Below, one piece after another: positions 55,864-63,500 of a DNA stretch of 64,000 bases. The stretch lies in assembly GCA_903872345.1 (NCBI GenBank), contig CAIQKM010000068.1:62001-126000 (forward strand), written 5' to 3'. Under the pieces are notes generated by a model. The model was not told where the DNA came from. It searched no databases and was given only the letters and a program-made list of their open reading frames with translations. Numbering within the stretch: position 1 is the stretch's first letter; every line of letters starts with the position of its first letter. The stretch comes from an uncultured Verrucomicrobia subdivision 3 bacterium. GTDB taxonomy: Bacteria > Verrucomicrobiota > Verrucomicrobiia > Limisphaerales > UBA11358. The translations under genes and the position numbers were made by a program.

Positions 55864-56967
55864 ATGATCATTGGTGTACCGAAGGAAATCAAACAGCAGG
55901 AATATCGTGTCGCCTTGCTTCCCGGCGGAGCCTACCAGCTCACCAAGCGCGGCCATCAGGTGCTCGTGGAGCGCGGCGCCGGTGTCGGTGCCGGTTATGC
56001 CGACGCCGATTACGAACGCGCCGGCGCGCGGCTCGTGGATTCCCACGCCGGCGTCTTTGCCGAGGCCGACCTCATCATCAAGGTGAAGGAACCGCTGCCC
56101 TCCGAATATCCGCTGCTGCGACCCGGCCAGATTCTGTTCACCTACCTCCATCTCGCGGCCAGCAAACCGCTCACGGAAGCGCTCATGAAGTCCGGCGCCA
56201 CCTGCATCGCCTATGAGACCATCGAAGTAAATCGCCGGCTCCCGCTCCTCGAACCGATGAGCGAAATCGCCGGCCGCATGAGCGTGCTGGTGGGCGGCTA
56301 TTTCCTGGCCAAACATTTTGGCGGCAGCGGCGTCCTGCTCGGCGGCGTGCCCGGTGTGTTGCCCGGCAAGGTCGTCGTGCTCGGCGGCGGCTCCTCCGGC
56401 ATCAATGCCGCCCGCATGGCCCAGGGCCTCGGCGCGGATGTGACCATTCTCGAAGTGGATCTGGAACGCATGCGTTTCCTCGACATCACCCTCCACACCG
56501 CCCACACCCTTTATTCCAGCGAGTCGCATCTCATGGAATTGCTCCCCGAAGTGGATCTGCTCATCGGCGCCGTGCTGGTGCCCGGGGCCAAGGCCCCCAA
56601 GCTCATCAGCCGCGAAATGCTGCGCCACATGCGCCCCGGCAGCGTGCTGGTGGATATCGCCATTGACCAGGGCGGGTGCGCCGAAACGTCGCACCCCACC
56701 ACGCATCACGACCCCGTGTACGTGGAGGAAGGCGTCACCCATTACTGCGTTGCCAACATGCCCGGCGCCTACGCCCGCACCGCCACGCAAGCGTTGACGA
56801 ATGTCACCTACCGCTATCTGGAAACCCTCGCCGACCTCGGTCTGGCTGAAGCCTGCCAGCGTCAGCCCACCCTCATCGGCGGCATCAACGTCATGGCCGG
56901 TCAGGTCACGCATAAAGCCGTGGCCGAAGCCCATGGTCTGCCCTTGATCAAACCCCTCGGCGCTTGA
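55864..56967 (+). CDS. ald: Alanine dehydrogenase
   Basis: A 367-residue NAD-dependent L-alanine dehydrogenase (alanine to pyruvate and ammonia). It starts [20 protein letters not shown], has the catalytic Lys/His region [17 protein letters not shown] and FTYLHLAAS, and the Rossmann motif [22 protein letters not shown], which carries GGSSG where most relatives have GAGVVG. The stop overlaps or abuts the start of the BioF-like gene, so they form an operon. It links amino-acid nitrogen to central carbon. Confidence 0.96.
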   Translation: MIIGVPKEIKQQEYRVALLPGGAYQLTKRGHQVLVERGAGVGAGYADADYERAGARLVDSHAGVFAEADLIIKVKEPLPSEYPLLRPGQILFTYLHLAASKPLTEALMKSGATCIAYETIEVNRRLPLLEPMSEIAGRMSVLVGGYFLAKHFGGSGVLLGGVPGVLPGKVVVLGGGSSGINAARMAQGLGADVTILEVDLERMRFLDITLHTAHTLYSSESHLMELLPEVDLLIGAVLVPGAKAPKLISREMLRHMRPGSVLVDIAIDQGGCAETSHPTTHHDPVYVEEGVTHYCVANMPGAYARTATQALTNVTYRYLETLADLGLAEACQRQPTLIGGINVMAGQVTHKAVAEAHGLPLIKPLGA

Positions 56968-56972
56968 GCAGC

Positions 56973-58079
56973 ATGGACGAGCCGGAAACATTGCAGCAGT
57001 CGGAAGTCAATTACGTGCGCTGGCGCGGACGCCGGTTGCTGTACTTTGCCGGCTGCGATTATTTCCGGCTCGCCCAGCATCCTGCCGTCCTGAAGGCGGC
57101 GGCCGACGGATTGAAAAAATTCGGACTCAATGTCGCCGCCTCCCGGCTGACCACCGGCAATAATCCGGTTTACGCCGACTTGGAAACAGCGCTGGCGCGC
57201 TTCTTCAAGGTGGAAGCCGCCACGCTCCTTGCCAGCGGCTACCAGACCAGTTCCGCCGTCGCCCAGGCGCTGGCGGGAGATTTTACCCATGCCCTGGCCG
57301 ACGCGCGCGCCCACCCCGCCCTGCTCGATGCCGCCCGGCACCTGGGCTGCCCGTTGCAAACCTTTAAGCATCGGGAGGCGGAAGATTTTCGCCGCGCCGT
57401 TTCCGCCTGCGGCCCGGCGGCAAAAATCATTCTGCTCACCGACGGCATGTTCTCGCACGACGGCTCCGTCGCCCCGCTGAAAGCTTATCTGAAAATCCTG
57501 CCCCGCACCGGTCTGCTACTCGTGGATGACGCCCACGGCGCCGGCATCTTAGGCAGCAATGACCGGGGCACGCCCGAACTCGCCGGCATTCCGCGCCAGC
57601 GCGTCGTGCAATGTATCACTCTCAGCAAAGCCTTGGGCGCCTATGGCGGTGCGGTACTGGGAACGCACCAATTGCGCGAAAAGATTTTTACGCGGGCACG
57701 GTTGTTTGTGGGCAACACTCCCCTGCCCCCTCCGCTGGCGGCGGCCGCTTTGCAGTCGGTTAAAATTCTGACCAAACAGCCCGGCCTGCGCACGCGGCTG
57801 CATAAAAACTCGGCCTACCTTAAATCTGTCCTGCGGCAGGCGGGCTTTGAAATTTCTGACACCCCCGGACCCATCGTTCCGCTGCATGATTTGTCGGCAG
57901 ATGAAATTGCCGATCTGAGGAAACGCCTGCTCAAAGCCGGAATTTATCCGTCCTTTTTGAAATATCCCGGCGGCGCGACCAACGGTTACTATCGCTTCGT
58001 CATTTCCAGCGCCCATACCCGCGACGATCTCGATCTGCTCGCGTCGGTTTTGACAGATTTTAAAACAGGCGCAGCCTGA
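56973..58079 (+). CDS. PLP-dependent aminotransferase-fold enzyme of the alpha-oxoamine synthase (BioF/Kbl-like) family
   Basis: A 368-residue fold-type I PLP enzyme. It shows GCDYFRLAQHP, the PLP-ring TGNNPVYADLE, VDDAHGAG (184-191), and the Schiff-base lysine in TLSKALGAYGG (K219). The C-terminal YYRFVISSAHTRDDLD is typical of BioF-type enzymes. It is somewhat short for 8-amino-7-oxononanoate synthase, and no other biotin gene is nearby, so specificity is open: alpha-oxoamine synthesis or another acyl-CoA/amino acid condensation. The TTG at 56964 overlapping the ald stop is an alternative start; the ATG at 56973 is used here. Confidence 0.85.
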   Translation: MDEPETLQQSEVNYVRWRGRRLLYFAGCDYFRLAQHPAVLKAAADGLKKFGLNVAASRLTTGNNPVYADLETALARFFKVEAATLLASGYQTSSAVAQALAGDFTHALADARAHPALLDAARHLGCPLQTFKHREAEDFRRAVSACGPAAKIILLTDGMFSHDGSVAPLKAYLKILPRTGLLLVDDAHGAGILGSNDRGTPELAGIPRQRVVQCITLSKALGAYGGAVLGTHQLREKIFTRARLFVGNTPLPPPLAAAALQSVKILTKQPGLRTRLHKNSAYLKSVLRQAGFEISDTPGPIVPLHDLSADEIADLRKRLLKAGIYPSFLKYPGGATNGYYRFVISSAHTRDDLDLLASVLTDFKTGAA

Positions 58080-58136
58080 CACTGCCCGCAAATCCAGAGC
58101 CGTGACATCTTCAATACCGCTCGCAGACCGGGTTTT

Positions 58137-58178
58137 CTCCGCCATTGGTAAATGGGTGGCGGGGTGAGGCGGGGCTCA
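58137..58178. repeat. CATTGGTAAATGGG-type repeat
   Basis: CTCCGCCATTGGTAAATGGG followed by TGGCGGGGTGAGGCGGGGCTC is close to 59366-59406, where CCATTGATAAATGGGGG replaces the centre. The pair brackets the serine hydrolase gene 58218-59102. Confidence 0.6.
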
Positions 58179-58217
58179 TCTTTTTAGCCTCGACGGCTCT
58201 GGCAGGCATGTGCCTCT

Positions 58218-59102
58218 TTAAAACCGTCCGGTGCCGAACCCCTCCACAATCGGCCGGGCCACCGCCGCGATCAGGTCTTTTTTCTCCGAGTGTCCCGCCG
58301 TAAAAATCACCAGCACAAATTTCGCGCCGTTCGGCAATTCCACATAGGCGGCATCATGCCGCACCGCGCTCATCCAGCCGCCCTTGGACCACAGCTTCGC
58401 ATCGGCGGGCAAAGCCGGTCCGATGAATTCCGTCGCCTGCCGGTCCGCATTGTCGGTCCGGGTCTGATCCCGTTTCAGCAATGCCATCATCTCCTCGCTC
58501 CGCTTGGCGGTAACACACTTTCCCGTGGCAATCTCCGCCAGCAGCCGGGCCGTGGCCTCCGTCGTGAGAAAATTGCGCGGTGATTTATATTCCTCCAGCA
58601 CCTGCTGATCCCGACCATAAGGCCCTTCCCACCACGTCTTCTTGCTCACATTGATGCCGGTGTATCCCTGCGCGGCAAAATACCGGTTCACCGCCTCGCG
58701 CCGTTCGATCCATTGGGCCATTTCCACCGGACTCAGTTCCGGCCCGCTGGTCGTGCCGGACAGCACATCCAGCACATAGGCCGTCGCCTCGTTCCCGGAA
58801 TCCACAATCATGTCCTTCATCGCCCGGCGCAGTTCGGCCGTGTCCGCGAGACGGCCATCCTCCATCCACCGATGCGCGGCGGCCAAATAAAACATTTTCA
58901 CAATGCTGGCCGGATAGGTCGGCTCGACCTGGCGATACCCCGCCGACACCGGTTGATCCGCCCGCTGCAAATCCACCACCGTGATCGCCAGTTGCTTGGC
59001 CGTCAGCCGTTTGTCCGCAAAATCAGCCAGCGTTTTCTCCACCGCCCGGTCCGCCAATGCCTGCAATTCGCCGGCGCGCGTCGTGAATTCATCCTTATTC
59101 AT
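58218..59102 (-). CDS. Class A beta-lactamase-like serine hydrolase, no signal peptide
   Basis: A 294-residue protein of the penicillin-binding fold. Catalytic motifs are ASIVK (S66, K69), SGN (102-104) and WSKGGWM (K240-G-G in place of KTG), with PTYPASIVKMFYLAAAH framing the nucleophile. No signal peptide is recognised with either this ATG or the longer start at 59210, which is odd for the family and suggests a non-classical location or a mis-called N-terminus. The second Gly in the KTG box is common in class A relatives. Substrate unknown. Confidence 0.78.
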   Translation of the reverse strand: MNKDEFTTRAGELQALADRAVEKTLADFADKRLTAKQLAITVVDLQRADQPVSAGYRQVEPTYPASIVKMFYLAAAHRWMEDGRLADTAELRRAMKDMIVDSGNEATAYVLDVLSGTTSGPELSPVEMAQWIERREAVNRYFAAQGYTGINVSKKTWWEGPYGRDQQVLEEYKSPRNFLTTEATARLLAEIATGKCVTAKRSEEMMALLKRDQTRTDNADRQATEFIGPALPADAKLWSKGGWMSAVRHDAAYVELPNGAKFVLVIFTAGHSEKKDLIAAVARPIVEGFGTGRF

Positions 59103-59578
59103 GCCGGAAAAAATAACACCCGCGAATTGCAAGGCGAGCCCTATCTGGTGACCAAACCGGAAGCAGTAACCCGCCGAACATTTCGATGGACGCGATATGT
59201 CGCCGCCCAAATGAGTTCATGAGCGCGGGATTTTTAACCTACGGGCCTGGCGAAGCGAGCGGAAATCGAGTACGCCATAGCCCTCGGGCGCATCCTGCCT
59301 GCCACTGCCCTCAATCCATAACCATGATATGGCAGCCAACCGGTCGCACGACGGCCTATCTCCCTCTCCGCCATTGATAAATGGGGGCCGGGGTGAGGTG
59401 GCGCTCAGCTATTCAGACCAGGGCATTGTCACGATGCGCCCATTACTCCCCACCCTTTCAATCTGGCAAAAGTGTTTATCTATGACGTGGTTGTGGTATT
59501 ACGACATTGACAATTTGGCTGATCCCCGGAGAATCGCGAACAGGAAGATGCGCCAAATCAAAGGCAATCAGGCGTCAT
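59103..59578. other. Intergenic region with a repeat and AT-rich segments
   Basis: Gene-free. It contains the CATTGATAAATGGG repeat at 59366-59406. Further right TTGACAATTTGGCTGATCCC (59507-59526) begins a spacer before the membrane-protein start at 59579, and 59547-59594 shares a block with 61392-61434. Nothing else is recognised. Confidence 0.5.
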
Positions 59579-60019
59579 ATGCAGATGACCGTACCATACA
59601 TTCTGATCAGTGGGCTGATGTTCGCGCTGGTATCAGTTTTTGTAGCGTTTCGCATGCGCCCCGCCAAACCGTCCCGCCGCGGGCTGGCGATGGCAATATT
59701 GCCACCGTTAGTGATGCTGGTTTTGTTTTATTCGCTGGCCATTCACATTCATTGCCACTTTGGAAAATGGCCGGCAGGCATGGGTGACCGGGACTTTCCG
59801 CCATCACTCGTTTTTCACGAGCACCTGTCAGATTTCAGTTTCATGGGGTTGCTGCTTTTCAGCGCCTATGTCTGGCCGTTGGCGTACGTGACCTGTGCCG
59901 TGGTTCGCCGCTGGCGGGCGGCCTTGTACTATTTGGGGATTTATGCGCTGACATTTCTGGTTTGCTTCGGCACAACCTTGCTTGCGCCTGGGTCGTTTTG
60001 GGATTGGTGGTTGGATTGA
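59579..60019 (+). CDS. Small polytopic membrane protein
   Basis: A 146-residue protein with four hydrophobic segments (about 5-27, 40-56, 85-107 and 118-136) separated by short basic loops (RMRPAKPSRRGL, VRRWR), pointing to an inner-membrane protein. The start at MQMTVPY is used; the frame is open upstream to 59507. No family is recognised. It sits next to a similar-sized membrane-protein gene and a frameshifted one on the same strand, and the start region repeats 1.8 kb further right. Confidence 0.55.
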   Translation: MQMTVPYILISGLMFALVSVFVAFRMRPAKPSRRGLAMAILPPLVMLVLFYSLAIHIHCHFGKWPAGMGDRDFPPSLVFHEHLSDFSFMGLLLFSAYVWPLAYVTCAVVRRWRAALYYLGIYALTFLVCFGTTLLAPGSFWDWWLD

Positions 60020-60211
60020 AACGATGAGCCTAATGGATCATTTTGCAAGTGGGTTGCACGCATTAAGCGCAAGCGAATCGCGGCGTTCACGCCGCTGCAT
60101 CGCCCGAGAGAATGGTGGACTGGACATCGCCTGCGACATGGCCAGTTGGACGATAAATCGGGCTGAAGCCTATGGTCCGTTAATTAATCGCCCGATCCTC
60201 AATGAATCATC

Positions 60212-60708
60212 ATGAAGCGTATTCTCAAAATTTTGACGGTCGCATCGGCAATAGCTTTTTGTTTTTTGTGGTTATCTGGCCGGTGAGTTATGAAATGAAT
60301 TTATCAAGAAACATGGGCAGAGGTAAGCTTGCGCCGAGCGATTCAATACCACTGCCTGCTCATTATCATCTGGGCTTTGAGGAGGGGGGCATGTGGCTCT
60401 ACACCTATGAGATGCCTTATCGTGGCAGTATCATCGGAATGACGTCCACCAACGATCCGCCGCCATTCAGGTGGTATTGGCATATCGGTTTTTTTGGTTT
60501 TGGTCATGAGATCACTTTTGGACACGAACACATGTCAGAGAGGGTCTGCGATTTTCCCGGTATTTATTTCCGCCGGTTTTGGAGGTTTGATGACAATCCG
60601 CCCTATACGACCTTGCGGTTGAGTCTATGGTATCCGGTTTTTCTTTCAGCTATTTTGCCATTGTTATGGGCTTTGCGCCGCCGGCGATTAGGGGTTCAAA
60701 AATCATGA
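60212..60708 (+). pseudogene. Hypothetical protein split by a frameshift after its signal segment
   Basis: From the ATG at 60212 the frame reads MKRILKILTVASAIAFCFLW, a membrane/signal segment, then LSGR and a stop at 60284-60286. The following sequence in a different frame continues VSYEMNLSRNMGRGK and so on to 60708, with a C-terminal membrane segment LWYPVFLSAILPLLWALRRR. The architecture, a short N-terminal anchor plus C-terminal anchor with an RRRR end, is typical of a Verrucomicrobiota hypothetical-protein family, so one missing base near 60280 has probably broken the gene. A single-frame alternative (60202-60708) would lack the signal. Confidence 0.6.
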
Positions 60709-60739
60709 TTGCCTAAGAAAGGTTTGCGTCGTGGCCGTA

Positions 60740-60768
60740 TTGACAATTTTCGTAGTTGCTGGAATATT
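60740..60768 (+). promoter_or_regulatory. Putative promoter of the membrane-protein gene at 60879
   Basis: TTGACA (60740-60745) and AATATT (60763-60768) are separated by exactly 17 bp, and the downstream leader is about 105 nt. Confidence 0.45.
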
Positions 60769-60878
60769 GCGAAAAGTGAGATGCGTCTTGCTGGTCAGCC
60801 CGGACATGACAAGGCGGATTGTCAGCAGTGGGCACTCCATTGTTCATTGGCGACCGAAAGCCGATTAAGGTGAAAAGT

Positions 60879-61271
60879 ATGCAACTAAAATTCAACAAGT
60901 ACGTCGAGATTCCAGAAACTTGGACGGCGGCTTTTTTCTTTTTCTTCAAATTGTTCACTGCAATCATGGCTGTCTGGTTGCTGGTTTGGCATTGGGTTTT
61001 GCCAACGGATCAAACTTGGCGGACGGCCCATGATGCATGGGCTTCGGCTCAATCCGATTATTGGTTCGTCGCTCACCAAATAAGCCTTTTATATTTTGTG
61101 TCAGCGTTTTTGTTGGTAATGGGTGGGCTTATTCAGTTATGGAAGCGGTCAGGACTGTCAGCCTGGTGGAACATCGGGTTTGGCATTATTGCAGTAATTA
61201 TTGGCATTGTTTTATTCGTGGGCGTTCCACCGCCTGATCAGATGGTGGAGATGTTATCCGCCATGTTTTAA
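60879..61271 (+). CDS. Small membrane protein
   Basis: A 130-residue protein with three hydrophobic segments (roughly 20-42, 66-90 and 100-121), the first preceded by the Phe-rich AAFFFFFKLF. It starts MQLKFNKYVEIPETW. The frame is open upstream to 60819. The family is not recognised; no catalytic motif. A plausible sigma-70-like promoter lies 110 bp upstream. Confidence 0.55.
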   Translation: MQLKFNKYVEIPETWTAAFFFFFKLFTAIMAVWLLVWHWVLPTDQTWRTAHDAWASAQSDYWFVAHQISLLYFVSAFLLVMGGLIQLWKRSGLSAWWNIGFGIIAVIIGIVLFVGVPPPDQMVEMLSAMF

Positions 61272-61323
61272 CCACCCGTTTCGCGGTGCTGGCGCATTTC
61301 CAAAAACACAGTGGCCATTCTTG

Positions 61324-61434
61324 AACAGAAGGGAACAAAGGAATAACCCTTCGTTCCCTTGGTTTCCTTCTGTTAAATCCGCGAACCGGATGATGCGCCA
61401 AGCCAAACAATGCGTCTTATGCAGATGACCGTAT
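61324..61434. repeat. Inverted TTCCTTCTGTT repeat and duplicated start-region block
   Basis: AACAGAAGGGAACAAAGG (61324-61341) and CCTTGGTTTCCTTCTGTT (61358-61375) form a long imperfect hairpin, and CCTTCGTTCCCTTGGTTTCC (61348-61367) resembles 26550-26569. At 61392-61434 GATGCGCCAAGCCAAACAAT and TATGCAGATGACCGTA match 59547-59594, the region around the start of the membrane-protein gene at 59579, as though a 5' end had been copied here without the gene. Confidence 0.55.
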
Positions 61435-61734
61435 CCGCTCTTCCTACCTCTATCGACCGGTGGATGGTTCTGGGGCAGTGCCAGGATGTGCCCCTTAACC
61501 TCCAAATCTTGTGTTGTGGCCGCCGCCGTGAGACCCCAAAGTTTTTTAAAAAAAGTCATTCCCCGCGGTTGCATTTTTAAAACCTGTGCTATATTAGCCC
61601 CGTTGGAAGTTTACATGGTAAGCTTTCCGTCACGGCCAAACTTGCGCCCGGTTGCCCGCCACCTTGCTGGCGAGGCCAGCCGGCCAGCCCGGCTTTGCCC
61701 CGGTTCGCAATCCATGTTTGTCCATGTCAAAAAA

Positions 61735-61905
61735 TCCGTCAATCAAGGATCAATCAAGGCAAAAAACCCCAGCAATCAAGGCAGATCAAGGCAAACGCGA
61801 TATTTTATGCCCACCGGCAACCACATTAATAATTTAGCCTTTAGCCTTCGTGTTAAATCCCCAGCAATCAAGGCAAATCAAGCCTCATCAAGGCAGATAA
61901 AAAAA
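61735..61905 (+). repeat. Composite AATCAAGGCA-type repeat block, copy 2
   Basis: Scattered AATCAAGGCA units and CCCCAGCAATCAAGGC junctions surround the core CGGCAACCACATTAATAATT, TAGCCTTTAGCCTT and GTGTTAA, in the same order as the minus-strand block at 12690-13075. The shared core is at least 34 bp long and identical. An open frame of 219 codons (61486-62145) results from this and the tandem array and is not considered a gene. Confidence 0.8.
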
Positions 61906-61926
61906 CAACGAACATCTCATGGTCGC

Positions 61927-61981
61927 GCGCCTCTTCCTCCGGCATTGGATGTTGGGCGTTCGATGTTGAGTGTTGGATGTT
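61927..61981. repeat. GATGTTGG-type degenerate repeat
   Basis: GCGCCTCTTCCTCCGGCATT and GGATGTTGGGCGTTCGATGT with further TGTTGG units match 3373-3430 along their whole length, the best-conserved pair of this family in the window. Confidence 0.7.
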
Positions 61982-61996
61982 TGCCATTTCCTCAAC

Positions 61997-62106
61997 AATC
62001 AAGGCAAATCAAGGCAAATCAAGGCAAATCAAGGCAAATCAAGGCAAATCAAGGCAAATCAAGGCAAATCAAGGCAAATCAAGGCAAATCAAGGCAGATC
62101 AAGGCA
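61997..62106 (+). repeat. Eleven-copy 10-bp tandem repeat (AATCAAGGCA)
   Basis: Ten perfect AATCAAGGCA units are followed by one GATCAAGGCA, all in phase with a 10-bp period and no spacers. The same unit is scattered singly or in pairs at 12690-12935, 13012-13072, 61740-61800 and 61865-61900. The array ends 54 bp before the YkgJ-like gene. The 10-bp period means every unit lies on the same face of the helix. It is not a CRISPR because there are no spacers. Confidence 0.95.
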
Positions 62107-62159
62107 ACTGATGTTTTTCTTTTGGCCGCGCCCTCCACCGATTAGCCTAGTCTCCCGAT

Positions 62160-63398
62160 ATGAAATCCGCCCGCATTGAATTTCCATCCGTGGCCAACTG
62201 GAGTTGCCATGGCTGTACGGATTGTTGCCGTGGTTGCTTCCTCGTGCCGCTCACCGAAGCGGATCAGGCGCGGCTGCGGTCGCAGGGGTGGACGGCGGCG
62301 GACGGCGTGGATCCGGACACCATGTTTCAGGAGAGCCGGGGGCAGACGTGTCTGGGGCATCATTCGGATGGGGCGTGTGTGTTTCTGGATGCGGCGGGGC
62401 GTTGCCGGATTCACGCCAAGTTTGGCGAGGCGGCCAAGCCGCAGGCCTGCCGGCTGTATCCGCTGGCGATTCATCCGGCGGGGGATAAGCTGGTGGTGGG
62501 GCTGTATTTTAGCTGTCCCTCGGTGGTGGCAAATGCCGGGAAGCCGCTGCCGGAACAGGCGCCGCTGGTAAAGAAGCTGGCCGCCCTGGTGGTGCCGGAG
62601 AATTTCCAGGACATTCCCCCGGCGCCGGTGCTGGCCACCCCCGGCGAATGGCCGGATTTCCTCCGTTTCGTCCACTGGCTGGATGTATCGCTCACGCCGG
62701 CGGACGTGCCGGTGGCGTTGAAATTATTACGGTCGTTGCACTGGCTGCGCGGCATTGAGCGCGGCTGTCTGGACCAGATCACCGGTGAAAGTGCGGATGA
62801 AATTCTGGACGCGCTGGTGGGCAGCGTGACCGAAAAGGTGCCGGCAATTCCCGGTCGGGCCGAGAAGCCGAGCCGGTTCGGGCGGCTGTTTTTGCGGCTG
62901 ATGGTGCTGGAACACGCGCGGCAGGTGCGGGTGGAGCAGCGGCGCGCCAGCGGCGCGCACCGCTGGCGCATGTTGGGTGCCGCGTTCCGGTTTGCGCGGT
63001 CGGGCGGCTGGACGCCGGATTTGGACAAGGAGTTGAAGCGCGTGCCGTTCGCGGCGATTGAAACGAATTTCGGCCCGCTTTCGCCGGCGGCGGAGGCGAT
63101 GCTCACGCGGTTCTTCCGCGTCAAGGTGCAGAGCCTGCATTTCTGCGGGCGCGCCTTTCACGACCGGCCGCTGATCGAGGGATTCCGGCATCTGGCGATG
63201 CTGTATCCGGTTATCATCTGGCTGGCGCGGTGGTTTGCGGTAAGTGCGGGCCGGACCACACTGACGGATGCGGACGTGGCGAAGGCGGTGTCGCGCGTGG
63301 ATTATCATCACGGCTTCTCGCCGTATCTGCCATGGCGCACGCGGCTGTTGCAGCAACGGGAGGATGTGGCGCGGCTGTGTGCATGGTACGGACGTTAA
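62160..63398 (+). CDS. YkgJ-type cysteine-cluster protein
   Basis: A 412-residue protein with an N-terminal zinc/iron-chelating CxxCxxCCxxC cluster (SCHGCTDCCRGCF; C16, C19, C22, C23, C26) and further conserved cysteines in CRIHAKFGEAAKPQACRLYP. These proteins are annotated as Fe-S or zinc-binding; their function is not well defined. The C-terminal 280 residues are mostly helical without a recognised motif. Codons here end more often in G, whereas the typical genes of this window end in C, so the gene is compositionally atypical and may have arrived by transfer. Confidence 0.85.
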   Translation: MKSARIEFPSVANWSCHGCTDCCRGCFLVPLTEADQARLRSQGWTAADGVDPDTMFQESRGQTCLGHHSDGACVFLDAAGRCRIHAKFGEAAKPQACRLYPLAIHPAGDKLVVGLYFSCPSVVANAGKPLPEQAPLVKKLAALVVPENFQDIPPAPVLATPGEWPDFLRFVHWLDVSLTPADVPVALKLLRSLHWLRGIERGCLDQITGESADEILDALVGSVTEKVPAIPGRAEKPSRFGRLFLRLMVLEHARQVRVEQRRASGAHRWRMLGAAFRFARSGGWTPDLDKELKRVPFAAIETNFGPLSPAAEAMLTRFFRVKVQSLHFCGRAFHDRPLIEGFRHLAMLYPVIIWLARWFAVSAGRTTLTDADVAKAVSRVDYHHGFSPYLPWRTRLLQQREDVARLCAWYGR

Positions 63399-63500
63399 GG
63401 GATTTCAAATTTCAAAATTTGAGATTTGAAATCGATTTATGGGGCGGGATGGCGCAGAATTCGGGGGAGTAGAAACGCCGGGGTTGCCCGGCTTATATTG

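Noticed and set aside
61997-62106. CRISPR array
   Set aside because: Contiguous 10-bp units with no spacers and no cas genes in the window.
61486-62145. 219-codon open frame over the 10-bp array
   Set aside because: The open frame arises from a repeat with no stop codon; the protein is NQGKSRQIKA repeated and the upstream part is the composite repeat.
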